Below are positions 1-25,985 of a DNA stretch of 41,962 nt, piece by piece. The notes beneath the pieces were generated by a model that saw only the letters and a program-made list of their open reading frames with translations, was not told where the DNA came from and ran no database searches. How positions within the stretch are numbered: the stretch's first letter is position 1; each line of letters begins with the position of its first letter. This DNA comes from Salpingoeca rosetta (taxonomy: Eukaryota > Opisthokonta > Choanoflagellata > Craspedida > Salpingoecidae): NCBI RefSeq assembly GCF_000188695.1, contig NW_004754911.1:101701-143662 (forward strand). Reading direction: 5' to 3'. The translations under genes were made by a program, and so were the position numbers.

Positions 1-2856
<2,856 letters not shown>

Positions 2857-3804
2857 CGCTCAAAGAGACGTTTGCTGCGCGACTGGCTTTTGTAAACAGT
2901 GTGCAGCGAGGGGCCGCGCAATGTCGTGCAACAATTCGGGGAAAGAGAGACGACCCAACCAAACAAAACAAAAAGAACCTGGGTTCAGTACAAGAAGAGG
3001 AACGAATGAGACACTGGGCAAAGCAACCCCCGTGGCAAAGCGGGCACCACTATCAACAATCCAAGGCCGACGTTGCCGTGGGCAGCCTTTCCAAACAAGC
3101 GAGCGAGCGAGCAAACGAGGTTGGTTGATTGGTTGGTTGGAAAGGATGGGTGGTGTGTTGCTGACTGTGTGCGTCGATTTTGCGTTCTCCTTGTTCTGGT
3201 GGCAACGACCATTAGAGGAAGATGCCCGTCAATTTTCCATTTCCTCAACTTTCATCAGCAGCGTGAGCGGTGAGCAAAGTGGAGACGGGTGTTGCTGTGG
3301 TGGTTGTGGTGGCTGTAGTGGTTGTGGTGGTGCTGATGGAGGTGCAAACGGTACACAAAGCCGGAGACAAGGAGGACAGTGTGGGGGGCATGTTTATACG
3401 TGTGTAGATGCGGTTCCCTATTTGTGCTTTTGTGTCCTTTTTTTGTCTTTTGTGGGACGGACTTCACGTTCCTTTTTTGTTTGTGGCTGATGGTGGTGGT
3501 TCGATCGTGGTGTGGTGGCTTGCTTGCTGTTGGGACTGCTGTTTGTGTCACAGCTCCCTTGCTGTGTTGGTTGGCGTGTGTGCATGTGTGCTTGATCTTC
3601 TTATGAAAGTTATTGTCTCACTCAAAGCTATTGTCTCACTATCACGCTCACTCTACTCCCACCCACTCACTCACTCTGTCTGTGCGCCGTACTCCTTCTG
3701 CTTACCGTGCACCCATCGTTTGCAACACCACACTGACGGGTTGTTTAGTGTCATCTCTCCCGTGTTCTATCTTCAAAGCAAGTTAACGCAGATAACAAAC
3801 AATC
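2857..3804. promoter_or_regulatory. Divergent intergenic region, YME1-like / COX6C-like
   Basis: About 950 bp between two divergent start codons, both of nucleus-encoded mitochondrial proteins. It has less microsatellite than other gaps and contains a T-rich block near 3420-3560 and a pyrimidine-rich block near 3620-3720, just upstream of the COX start. Several open frames cross it, but none shows a recognisable domain or splice-consistent extension. I read it as a shared promoter plus 5' UTRs. No TATA box or defined factor site can be called with confidence. Confidence 0.55.
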
Positions 3805-4000
3805 ATGGCTCCCGTCATGCGTGGTTTCGTCATTGCCAAGCTCACCAAGGACATCGCTGTTGGCGGCGTAAGTGTCATGATGTGTGTGTGTCTGTCTGTC
3901 TGTGTGTGTGTGTCTGTCTGTCTATCTGTCTGCCTGTGTCGGTGTCTCGGTGTACACTTTGCTACGAAGGACCACACACCCACTGTACTTCTCACGCACC

Positions 4001-4055
<55 letters not shown>

Positions 4056-4211
4056 CCCCTCCCCCACCCACGCTTTGCTTCATATGACAGGTTCTCGCCA
4101 CCATTGGCGCCCTTGGCTGGTACAACTACGTCTACTCGTTCGAGAAGGAGTCCATGGCTCGCCTCAGGGTACGAGACACGCGTACTATTACTGCTGCTGC
4201 TGCTGTTGCAC

Positions 4212-4276
<65 letters not shown>

Positions 4277-4455
4277 GGTGTTGTCATCTGCATTTATACA
4301 GCGACAGACAACTACGTACGCACAACCACGCACAAATGCACGCGCACACAACTATCATCTTTCACGCCCTCACTCATTGCTTCCTTGCTGTCTCCCCCCC
4401 CCCACTCACACAGGTTGACAACACCATCAAGTTCCAGGAGCAGCAGAAGCAGTAA
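3805..4455 (+). CDS. COX6C: COX6C/Cox9-like cytochrome c oxidase small subunit
   Basis: Predicted 60-residue single-span accessory subunit of mitochondrial complex IV, homologous to animal COX6C and fungal Cox9 (VIIa). Three exons, 3805-3867, 4091-4168 and 4414-4455, have donors GTAAGT and GTACGA and acceptors GACAG and CACAG, all in phase 0. The product starts MAPVMRGFVIAKLTKDIAVG, with the MRG...K..DIAVG pattern of the family. It has one hydrophobic span (about residues 18-36, ending in aromatic WYNYVY) and a charged tail ending QEQQKQ. Lack of a cleavable presequence is normal for this subunit. At 60 residues it is slightly shorter than animal COX6C and close to fungal Cox9. A candidate poly(A) signal ATTAAA lies at 4718-4723. 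The identification rests on pattern and size, since small subunits diverge quickly. Confidence 0.72.
4001..4054. repeat. (TG)n in intron 1 of the COX6C-like gene
   Basis: About 27 TG units on the sense strand between donor GTAAGT at 3868 and acceptor at 4090. A shorter imperfect TG/TC stretch starts almost directly after the donor. Confidence 0.9.
4212..4277. repeat. (TTG)n in intron 2 of the COX6C-like gene
   Basis: About 22 perfect TTG units on the sense strand of the 245-bp intron 2. It produces long spurious poly-Val, poly-Cys and poly-Leu frames and codes for nothing. Confidence 0.9.
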
Positions 4456-4767
4456 CTGGTGATTGCACGCCTTGCCGCGCTGTTGTGTGGTTTACTTGAT
4501 CTGCTTTTGTTGGCTCTTTGTGTCGCCACGTGTGCCTTGTGTTGTGCACACTCTTGCCTCCCCTCCCTCCGTCTAATCCTCGTCACCCCAACCGTGTGTC
4601 GTTCATGGTGGTCCCGTGTACTCATTGTTGTGTTTGCGTGTGTGTGCGTGTGATGGATGGTCTCCACGCACCTCACGCTTGGTCCAGTGGCTGTCTGTAT
4701 TCTCTGTCTTTGTTCCAATTAAACTGGAAATAGCACCACAGCAACATGTGCGCGCGTGAAGCGGTGG
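4456..4767. other. Convergent 3' region, COX6C-like / TTC12
   Basis: About 310 bp between two convergent stop codons, holding both 3' UTRs. ATTAAA at 4718-4723 suits the plus-strand gene, 263 nt after its stop and only 45 bp from the stop of the opposite gene. The two transcripts probably end close together or overlap. No gene is visible here. Confidence 0.6.
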
Positions 4768-4930
4768 TCACTTTGCGCGGGCAAAGAGCACCTCAAACCC
4801 GTTGAGTTGCCGCAGCCGCAGCAGCTTGGCCTCATCCTTACACGCCCGTGCAAGCGCCATCGCCCCGTTTTGCTGCAGATGGTGGTGATGGTGTGATGAA
4901 GGTAGTGATGGCAGTCGAGGTGGTGGTGAT

Positions 4931-4984
<54 letters not shown>

Positions 4985-5526
4985 CATTTGGGAGGCAGAC
5001 TCGTGACGCCGTGCAGCTGTGCAGCCGTGCATGCAAGCAGCAGAGAGCTTGCAGGCAGCCGTGCATGCAAGCAGTGCAGGGCAGCATGCACACCTGGATG
5101 GGTCCCTTTTCCCTCTTGGCGACGTGTAAGAGCGCGTCCACACACGCAACAGGCGCGGCAGCAGCAACCTGCAACAACAACAACAACACCACCACCACCA
5201 CCACAGCGGTGTGAGCAGCAAAGAAGCAAATGAGAGTTGAAAGCTATTTTGGAAGGAGGGTTTGGCGTTTGAAAAGCGAGAGGGGGGGGGGGGCGCTTGC
5301 GAAGATACACAACGAGCAAGTTTATGAATCTGCACATATGTGTGCACGTGTGTGAATGGCACCTTCTCGTCAAGAAAGAGCCCGGCGAGACACAGGGCGG
5401 CGTTGCCAACAACCTGAAGACGGTGGTGGTGAGGGGAGGTGATGACGAATGGCGATGAGTGGACGTGATGATGCAACAACACGCACACACACACACACAC
5501 ACTCTCTCTCTGTCTCTCTCTCTCTG

Positions 5527-5557
<31 letters not shown>

Positions 5558-7208
5558 AATACACACATACACACACATACACACACACGCACAACCTGTA
5601 ACGCGTTGGTAACGCATGGCAACAAACTCACAGCATCGCTGCTGCTCGAGAGGAGCGGTATTATCTGTTCTTCGAGTGCGCGTGTGTCTGTCATCGCCGC
5701 CGCCACATCCGCTCGCACATCTGTCGACAGCGATTTCGCCAAACACCGCACAGCATGGCCCACCGTGGCCTGACACGTGGTGGGTGGTGGTGGGTGGTAG
5801 TGGTGGTGTGCAGTTTGAGTTGTGGAATGAACATCACATGGTGTGTGCGTACACAACTCATCAGCCCTCAGACAAGCTAAGCACACACACACACACACAC
5901 ACATGCACGCACACACAGACACACAGACACAGACACACACACATGCACACACACGCACCTCGTCGTCTGCTGTCAAGAGGTCTACAAGTGTCTGGATGCC
6001 ACCGCTGCGCACCAAGGCTGCGACCAATTGCGACGACGAGCACATGCGTGCAAGCAACGCCACTGCATTGGCTGTTGTCGTGGTGTGCGCGCGCACATCT
6101 GTGTCGCCGAGGCACTTGACGCACAACAGCACGACGTCCGTGGTGGCTGTGAGCTGCTCAAATCCACTCGCATCCAACCCCATATTGGACAGCGTTGCCA
6201 GCAGTCCCGCAACCGCGCTCCTGGTGGGATATGCGCACATACACAGGGGCGCGTGAAGTGCACGGGCACATGTGAGGGGGCGAAACACCAGTGCATCACA
6301 CAGATGCAGACACATCCAGGCACGCGAGAGTGAGAAGGGAGGACAAGGGTAGTGTGAGGGAGGTAGGAGCATGGCATGCATCGTGAATGACAACGCAGCT
6401 CAACTACAAGCGCACGCAGTTGATCAGATCCACAACAGCACGGGATGTGAGCACGCACGTGTGTTTGCACTGCTGCTGCGTGGCCACTGCTGCCGTGATG
6501 GCGCGGATGTGTGTGAAGAGGAGCGGACGGAGGCGGGCGTGGCAGCTCGCTTGCAACAGCACATGCGCACACGCCCTCGCCAGCGCCAATAATGACTGGC
6601 GGTGGTAGTGGTGGTGGTGGCAGTGGTGGCAGTGGTGGTGGTGGTGGTGGTGGTGGTGGTGAGATGAAAACAATTTGGTGGCAGCACTGATTCGAGCACA
6701 TGCTCAGATGCACAAAAGACGAACCTCGCGCACCACACGCCATCACACACTCACACACACACACACACACCATCACACACAATCACACATACACACACAA
6801 TCACACACACACCATCACACGCACACGCACCATTACACACCTGCTGTGCCTGCACGGAGGTGACGATGTGACTGATGACCGCTGCACCGCCACGCATCAG
6901 TTCCTGTCGACATATGTCCACGCGCATGACCGCAGCCAACGCCTCAGCCGCCGCCACCGCCACTTCAGGCGCAGTGCTTTGTGATCCGGTGTCATCTTGG
7001 GTCGTGCGCCCGCTGGTGATGAGATGGGACAGGCAGGCCACCACGCTGTGGCCAACAACCTGATCCTGTGGGGATGGGGGTGGAGGTGGAGTAATGGCGT
7101 ATCAAGAGCATGAGTAACCACCACTGGCATCAAGCTCTCCTGTGCTCTCACACAAGCAAACCAAACAAACAAAACAACACACAACACAACGAAACCAAAA
7201 CAATGCAG

Positions 7209-7305
<97 letters not shown>

Positions 7306-8822
7306 GAAACCAACACGTACAAAAACAAACCCCGAAACGCACGCACCGGCTTTGCGGCGTTGGATGCAATTGTCTTGAGAAGAGCGAGCGCGTCGAGTTG
7401 GAGTGCGGGCAGCATGAGCTCAGCCAGCAGTTTCACCCGTCGCATGGTATCGCCCCTCGCCCCAGCTGCGGTCGCAAAATGCTTGCAGGCACTGCACATC
7501 GTCGCGAGAAAGTGAAGGGCAGCGGCGGCGGCGCCCACCAGCGATTCCACCAGCGCCATGTGCGTCATGCACATGTGCGCCTTCTCTGCTGCGGCCATGC
7601 GTGAAATGCGTGCAAGCAAATCAACGCAGCTGCTGCGCTCGAGCACACCGGCACCACCCTGCAGCCGCACAATGTCGGTGACGGCCGTGCTCGTAATGTC
7701 GACATTGTGGCGATGACAGTCGTCCACAACACGTGCTGCCGCTGCTGCCAGTGCCTGCAAGCACTTTGCAGCGCGCTCTGCCTCATGCTGCAGCTGTTGT
7801 ACGGTGGTTGTCGGCAGCGCCGCCAACGCCTCGTCCTCCGTACACTCGTGCAACACAGACGATATCGTTGTCGGCGTCACTGGCGGCAGAGCTTGCGACG
7901 TGGCTTCCGCACCCGCTGTCTTGTCCTCTCCTGCACCACCAGCGGAACTCCCACCTGCACGCTCTTCCGCCTTCCCCTTGTCCACATCTGCTAGCGCGTT
8001 AACGAGGCGCTGGCATGCGTCATACACCGTCGGGTGCTCCTTCTTCAGGTTTGCCGGCAACCCGCGACACGCCTGCGCCTCCCGCTCGTGCTGTTCCTTC
8101 ATCTCCTCTGTCTCCTGCACGTACTTGGCCACGGCCTGGCGCTTGCTGCCCGTGAGCGCCTTCATCGCTGCCGTGAGCGACGCCAGGGCGTCCTCAAAGC
8201 GCAGCAGGCCGCGCAGTGCCAATCCTTTGCGCAGCAGCGCCTTTGGGTGCCGGTCGTGCAGCCGCAGCGCCCATTCGCAGTCGTCCAGTGCCTCCGAGTA
8301 CTGCTGCAGCTTCAGGTGGGCCTGTGCGCGGTTTGTGTACAGCACAAGGCTGTCTGGGTACAGGCGCAGGGCCGTCGTGTATGCATCCACGGCACTGTCG
8401 TGTTCGCCCCGCTTGAAGTGCTCGTTGCCCTTGAGGCGGTGCTCCTCCGATGCCTCGCGGTTGTGGCGTCGCCGCTTGGCCCGCTCCTCCGCGTCCTGCG
8501 CCATCTGCTGCATGAACGCGTTCTGTGACATGGCCGGTCCAGCGTTCACGCCACCCACGGCGCTGTCGCCTGCAGTCGTGGTGGGTGTGCTGCCGCTGCT
8601 GCTGTTGTCGTTGGTGGTGCTGTTGATACATGTGCGGTCAGCACGCACGCGCACACCATCCGCGCCATCGCTGTCCTGGGACAACTTATTGATGAGTTGA
8701 CCGGCGCGGTCATATGCCGTTGTGTCCCCTTCCTTCATGCCGAGCACAACATTGTGCACCTCATTCACGCGGCCCAAGAACTCCTCCAAGTCGGCTGGCG
8801 GTGCGTTGTTATCATCACCCAT
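4768..8822 (-). CDS. TTC12: TTC12-like TPR/armadillo protein (dynein arm assembly)
   Basis: Predicted 851-residue cytoplasmic protein homologous to TTC12, required in animals for preassembly of axonemal dynein arms; it fits a flagellated organism. Exons in sense order: 8822-7347, 7065-6841, 6595-6408, 6220-5959, 5769-5596, 5413-5363, 5168-5094, 4872-4768. All junctions keep phase. The N-terminus (MGDDNN..LEEFLGRVNEVHNVV) and the ERAKRRRHNREASEEHRLKG entry to the TPRs match TTC12. Three TPRs follow (GNEHFKRGEHDSAVDAYTTA, VLYTNRAQAHLKLQQYSEAL, HPKALLRKGLALRGLLRFED), then helical repeats of armadillo type. The diagnostic C-terminus contains VVGNAALCLAGL and LRQLNGFEVLFARAK. UNC45 also joins TPR and armadillo repeats, but the N- and C-terminal signatures favour TTC12. 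Codon use is GC-rich like its neighbours. Confidence 0.9.
7207..7304. repeat. (CA)n in TTC12 intron 1
   Basis: About 48 CA units, (TG)n on the sense strand, beginning about 40 bases after the donor GTGCGT at 7346. Confidence 0.9.
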
Positions 8823-9073
8823 GATGTGTCTGTGTGTCTGTGTGTGTCTGTGTGTCTGTGTCTGTGTGTGTGTGTGTGTGTGGTGCGTGCGTGTGTCTGT
8901 GTGTTTGTGTATCTGTGTGTGTGTGTGTCTGTGTGTCTGTGTCTGTGTTTGTTGCCACTCAAACGCGTTGTCAGCGACGTCCGTGGTTGGTGAAAAGTTA
9001 CGGAAAATACAGCAAATGTTCCCAACCTGCATTGGCACAAACAGCGCCACAACACACACCACACACCGCCAAC
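8823..9073. promoter_or_regulatory. Divergent promoter region, TTC12 / SPF45-like
   Basis: 251 bp separate the two start codons. The left half is an imperfect TG/TC repeat (about 8826-8950). The right half (8951-9073) is ordinary sequence that could hold both core promoters. No TATA-like box stands out. Confidence 0.55.
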
Positions 9074-11583
<2,510 letters not shown>

Positions 11584-11674
11584 AAGCAGCAATTGCACCA
11601 CCACTATCACACAAACAACAAAACACCAGATGCCATTGTCATCGCCAGACCATAACCAGCACTAATACCATCTT

Positions 11675-11677
11675 CAC

Positions 11678-11754
<77 letters not shown>

Positions 11755-11760
11755 CCATCA
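11675..11760. repeat. (CAT)n in convergent 3' region
   Basis: About 26 CAT/ATC units directly abutting the stop codon of the minus-strand adaptor gene at 11761. The transcript of that gene would carry (GAU)n as the first part of its 3' UTR. Confidence 0.9.
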
Positions 11761-14982
<3,222 letters not shown>

Positions 14983-15467
14983 GGCGGCAGACGCGTGCGT
15001 GTGTGCCCGTGCGTGTCCGTGCGTGTCCGTGTGTCTTGGTGGATGTGGTGGGTTGAAGACACGGGTATGTGGGAGAGGGGAGGAAGAACAAAAACACCAA
15101 GCTGGAATGAACAACAAAATGACGCGAGCAAGAAGAAGAAGAAAAACACAAACAAACCGCAGCAAGAAGTTGCAATTGAAGGGATGACCAAGGTGTTGGG
15201 TTGACAAGACATCAACATCATGGACTGTGCACACGACTTCGCAAGCAAGGGTGTGTCTGTTGCCGTGATGTGACAACCCAGTTGCTTGGTTACATTACTT
15301 GTTTACTTGGAACTGCTTACTTTGAGCATTCATTACCACCACCATCATTACCACCACCATCATTGCCATCACCGTTTGTACATGTGCCAGCCAACCTGAC
15401 AACAACAGCATCCCCGCAACAACACCAAGCCCACTCGACAACGTCCACGCACGCCCCCTTGTGTGTC
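14983..15467. promoter_or_regulatory. Tandem intergenic region upstream of the adaptor gene
   Basis: 485 bp between the stop of the upstream minus-strand gene and the start of the adaptor gene. It should hold the 3' UTR of the former and the promoter and 5' UTR of the latter. It includes a run of ACC/ATT triplets (15328-15372). No gene or clear promoter motif is visible. Confidence 0.5.
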
Positions 15468-15892
15468 TCATTGGAAGGACGGGTGGAGAGGAAAGTAAGA
15501 CGGCGCAGTGACGTTGCCTGCTTGCCATCGTGTATGCACACCCGGTCCACCACCATGATCACCACCTTCAACACCACCACCAACAACATCGCCACCGCCA
15601 GTCACGCCAGCATCGTCGCCCATGTGCGATGCACGCGCCGCCATCACGCCAGGTGGATATGTGCGCTCGTGGAAGGTGTCGAAGGTGGTGCTGAGGGCGT
15701 TCCATCTGCGGGTGCCCTGCCAGTTCCACTGCAGGTGTAGCGGTATCTCCCCAGCAAGCAGCGGGCGATCGCTGCTGTCGCCAACGGCCACCGTCCGCTC
15801 AGGCACCACCATCTCCCGTTGCTGCAGTGTTGATTGATTGCGTTGGTTGGTTGGGGGTTGTGTGTGTGTGTGTGTGCGCGTGCGTGCGTGCG

Positions 15893-15944
<52 letters not shown>

Positions 15945-18900
15945 GTTGCATTGGATGGAAATGAGATGCAAGTGAGGCAAACATCAAAACGCACAGCGCA
16001 CGCTGGAACGGTGAATTGATGAGAATCATCATCACACAAGCACACGAGCATCCACATGCAAACCCAAACGCAAACACACGCATACACGCACACACGCACA
16101 CACGCAAACACACGCACAAACACACAAGCACACACGCACACACGCACGCACGCATACATACACAAGTGCCCACCGCACCTTGTCCTGGAATGTGCTTGCG
16201 AGGTTGTCAGCAGCAACGCGGCGCATGAGCGCTGCCCGTGCCCGCGCCTCTTTCTCCTCCTCCTCGCTCAGCCACTTGAGTGGGTCACCCTGCACAAGCA
16301 CACGCAATTTTAGCACAGGTGCGCGTGCGTGAGTGTATGTGGGGTGTTTGTTTGTGGCAGGGTAATGAGTGCGGTTGCGTGTATGTGTAGATGTTCAGCG
16401 GCAACAACGAGGAGACAGCTCATTTCCCACCATACACACAAACTACACATGCAGCACTGCCCTTTGTCGTCATCGCCACCACCACGTGCTGTTGCCCACA
16501 ATGCCTCACCTGCTCCACGCTCTGTGCAATGAGAGCGTGCAGTTCGTGCGAAGTGCGAGGTGGAAGCCCATTCCGCTTCCGCCGGATCTTGTCCTGTCGC
16601 AAACGGTGCTCCATCTCAAGCAGCCGCTATCGATGATGTGCATGCGTGTGTATGTATGTGTGTAAATGTATGTGTATGAATGTGTGCGTGTGTTAGTTTG
16701 GCCTCGACGCAGGTCAAAACAACAGCCCTCGACAACTCCCTTTGCCCCTCCCCCAAACCTCCCTCCCTCCGTTGCCTCCATATACCCCCCCCTTCTCTCC
16801 CTCTGTCTCTCTAAGCCCCCCCCCTTCATACACACCCTGTGGTTGTCGACAATGACGCGGTAGTCCACCCTGCCCTCTGCATCCATCCCGCACTGACACA
16901 CAAACCGCTTCACGTGCGCCGGGTTGAGCCCCTGCAGCGTGCCCTCAAACTTGTTGCACTGCAGCATCACCAGAAACACGCGCTCGTGCCTGTCGGCGGT
17001 GCGCAGGCTGCCTGCCAGCTCCAAGTAGCTGCAGATCATCTCCACGGGGAGACGGTAGTCCTCCGTGTCCTCCTTCAGCCGGGAGAACAAATCGTGCAAC
17101 CGCCACCTATTTTTCGCCACAAACGCCTCAATCGCGGTCGACGCCTCCTGGAACGTCTGCCCGACACCCGAGAAGGACACGTGCCTGCGGGCGCTCATGG
17201 GCAGCGCAACGTCGTGCATGGACATCCTGTGTGGGCTGAGGTGGCTCCCAAACCGCTGCCTCTCTGGTTGCGGTTCAGGCGATCGCCCCAGCGGCGGCAT
17301 CGTGCTCGCTTTGCGCTGTGGACTTACAGACACCCGCCGTGCCCCGCCCCTCGCTGCTGTCACCGCTGCTGTCGCTGCCGCTGCCCTGCCAACAGCGTTG
17401 TTGCTGTGGCTTCTCGGGCGACGGCTGCCATCGCGAAGACTCATGCTGCTTCGTGACTGCAGACTGCTGGTGCTCACACCCCCACGCCCGATGCTATCGC
17501 CAAGACCGCCACCACTCGCCCGCTTGGTGCCACCGCCCACCGCACTCCGTCGCCGCCGCCGCTGTTGCTGCTGCTGCTGCTGTTGCTGTTCTTGCTGTTG
17601 CTGCTGCTGTTGCTGCTGCTGTTGCTGCATCATGAGTTGAAACAGCACGCGGTCCTCTGCGGGGCAGCGCTGCTTCGACAGCAGGAACTCCTGGTCCAGC
17701 GCCATGCCTTGAGATGGGACGGGGCAGGGGGAGATGGCATCGAGGAGACGTGTTGGATGGGGGTGTTATGGCGGCAGCCAGGCAGTCAGTCAGTAAGTAC
17801 GTACATTGATTAAAACAAACAGGTGGGCAGGCAGTCAGTCAGTGGCGCAGGTTGGAACACACACACACACACATACTACAGACTCGTACACAGCTGCACG
17901 CACGCGCGTACACTCGCACACACAGTATACACGCACACAGTACACACAACACACACACACACGCACAGTACCCCCCTCCCAAACACACACGCGCACACAA
18001 CACGTGTGTCCGTCGTACCGGCCATGTTGGACCGCACGCCCATCCGCTCCTCAATCCACGAGCGAACAGCAGCGTCGTTTGCCTTTCCATTGGCACCAAC
18101 ATCACTGTCACGGGCATTGCCTGGTGCGTTCGCGTCACCATCCCCGCCAGCACTGTCACCGCCACAGCCCGCATCAACAGCATCAGCATCATCGCCAGCA
18201 TGGCAGCGTAACCGGGCCCTGCTCCGCTGCGCCCTGATGGAGGTGCTGGTGCGCTCCAATATGGCCTCCAGCTCGTCGTCCGGCGGGGGCTGTTGCTTCG
18301 CCACCTGCCGGTTGATGCGCTGCACATTCACTGCGCGAATTGCCGCCGTCTTGGCGATGAATTCGCGGGCCTGCTGCTTGGCCTTGGACTGCTGCAGATC
18401 CCGGGTGTCCCGCGCCGTGTCTGGGCGGCTTGGCGGCGAGCCAAGGTCCATGCTACCGCGCTCGTCAAACGTGTACAGGTGCTGCATGTCGTCCTGCACG
18501 GCGTGGAACGCCTCTTCCTCCTCCTCGTCGTCCGCTTGCTGCCGCTGCTGCTCTCGCGCCCGCAGCCTCGCCGTCAGACTCATCATGCCGCTCTGCGCGC
18601 TGCTGTTTGCGGTTGGCGGGTGGTGATGCAGTGGCGCCTTGTGTGAGTGGTGATGCGAGTGGTGCATGGAGGACCCGCGGCCGCGCCTGCCGTGGCCTTT
18701 CCCACCGCCGATGGCATCCCAGGGGCTCAGGTGATGCTTTGGACCGCCGCCAGTGCTGCGCAGTGTGGAGGCTGCCGTGTCCACGGAGCTGCGCCCGCCT
18801 TGCTTTTCCTTCTCCCCAGACGATGGTCGCCTGTGCCGTCGGCGCCCGCCACTCCGTGTCCGGGCCGGGCGGGCGTCGGATTCGTCCTCGATCTTCATGC

Positions 18901-19066
18901 TGAAGGGGCCCGCAGGCATCACCGGCCCGAGCCCATGGCTCAGAGATGTTGTTGCGTATGGCGACGCGGTTGATGCGGTGGCGTGTGTTTCATGCGAGAT
19001 GGCGCTGCTGAACGTCGCCCCACTGCTGGCAGAATCACGACCCTGTGGCCGCCGACGCAAGGACAT
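15468..19066 (-). CDS. Large unrecognised protein with degenerate EF-hand-like region
   Basis: Predicted 833 residues from exons 19066-18019, 17707-16836, 16626-16510, 16289-16179 and 15821-15468, in phase. I do not recognise the family. The first 350 residues are basic and low-complexity, with a His-rich patch (HHSHHHSHK), an acidic run (ADDEEEEEAF) and Gly/Asp-rich stretches. A poly-Gln tract sits near residue 380. The best conserved-looking part (about 545-660) is helical: EAFVAKNRWRLHDLFSRLKE, then FVCQCGMDAEGRVDYRVIVD, which looks like an EF-hand with most calcium ligands missing. A basic coiled coil follows (LLEMEHRLRQDKIRRKRN), then KWLSEEEEKEARARAAL and a Trp-rich motif QWNWQGTRRWNALSTTFDTF. 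The C-terminal 60 residues are Gly/Asp-rich. Upstream it is divergent with the nucleoporin gene. Function is unknown; a cytoskeletal or ciliary EF-hand-like protein is only a guess. Confidence 0.75.
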
Positions 19067-19287
19067 TGCACAAGGAGGAGGTTGTCTATCCACGCGGGTG
19101 ATTCGTGTGTGTTTGGGGGGGGAGGGGCGAGGAGATTTGAGAGTGAGACACGCAGGCGATCGAGAAAGCAAAAGGCAAAGGAAGCAAAGGTAAGCAAGCA
19201 AGGTCAAGCAAGCAAAGGTAAGCAAGCAAGGTCAAGCAAGCAAAGGTAAGCAAGCAAAGGTAAGCAAGCAAAGGTAAGCATGACACA

Positions 19288-19374
<87 letters not shown>

Positions 19375-19446
19375 CTTGTTGTCGCTGTTGCCAACAGCCA
19401 AATGTATCCGGCATTTATGTAGGCCGGCCTCTTTCTATGCCGAATC
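19067..19446. promoter_or_regulatory. Divergent promoter region, EF-like gene / FG nucleoporin
   Basis: 380 bp between start codons. It contains an AAGCAAGCAAAGGT-type minisatellite (about 19166-19280) and a (CA)n run (about 19286-19371), leaving about 75 bp of ordinary sequence before the nucleoporin ATG at 19447 and about 100 bp on the other side. Confidence 0.55.
19166..19280. repeat. AAGCAAGCAAAGGT minisatellite with GGTAAGC units
   Basis: Degenerate 12-14-bp tandem repeat alternating GCAAGCAAAGGTAA and GCAAGCAAGGTCAA. Several units contain GGTAAGC, an ideal 5' splice-site consensus on the sense strand of the downstream nucleoporin gene. It lies between the two divergent genes. Confidence 0.85.
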
Positions 19447-25692
<6,246 letters not shown>

Positions 25693-25985
25693 TATGTGTG
25701 TGTGTGTGTGTGTGTGCGTGTGTGTGTATGTTTGTGTCTGTGTCTGTCTGTCTGCCTGTGTCTGCATGTGTGCGCGCATTTGTGAAGCTCCTCCTCTGCG
25801 TGCATGTTTGTTTGGTTGCGCTGACAACTAGTTGTGAAATGAATGGTTCCGATTTAAAGAAGAAGAAGCAAGATTGAGAAGCAAGATTGAGCAAGCCCTC
25901 AGTAATGTAACAACTCGTTCATTCACAACACACACACACACACACAGACGCACTTTGCATCATCAGCGACTTGCAAACGCCTCGC
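25693..25985. other. Convergent 3' region, nucleoporin / LRR membrane protein
   Basis: 293 bp between convergent stops, with a TG/TC repeat right after the nucleoporin stop and a short CA run near 25930. No gene is seen and no canonical AATAAA is visible for either strand. Confidence 0.5.

Noticed and set aside
4768..8822. UNC45-type myosin chaperone instead of TTC12
   Set aside because: TPR plus armadillo fits both, but the N-terminal ERAKRRRHN entry and the C-terminal VGNAALCL and LNGFEVL signatures belong to TTC12.
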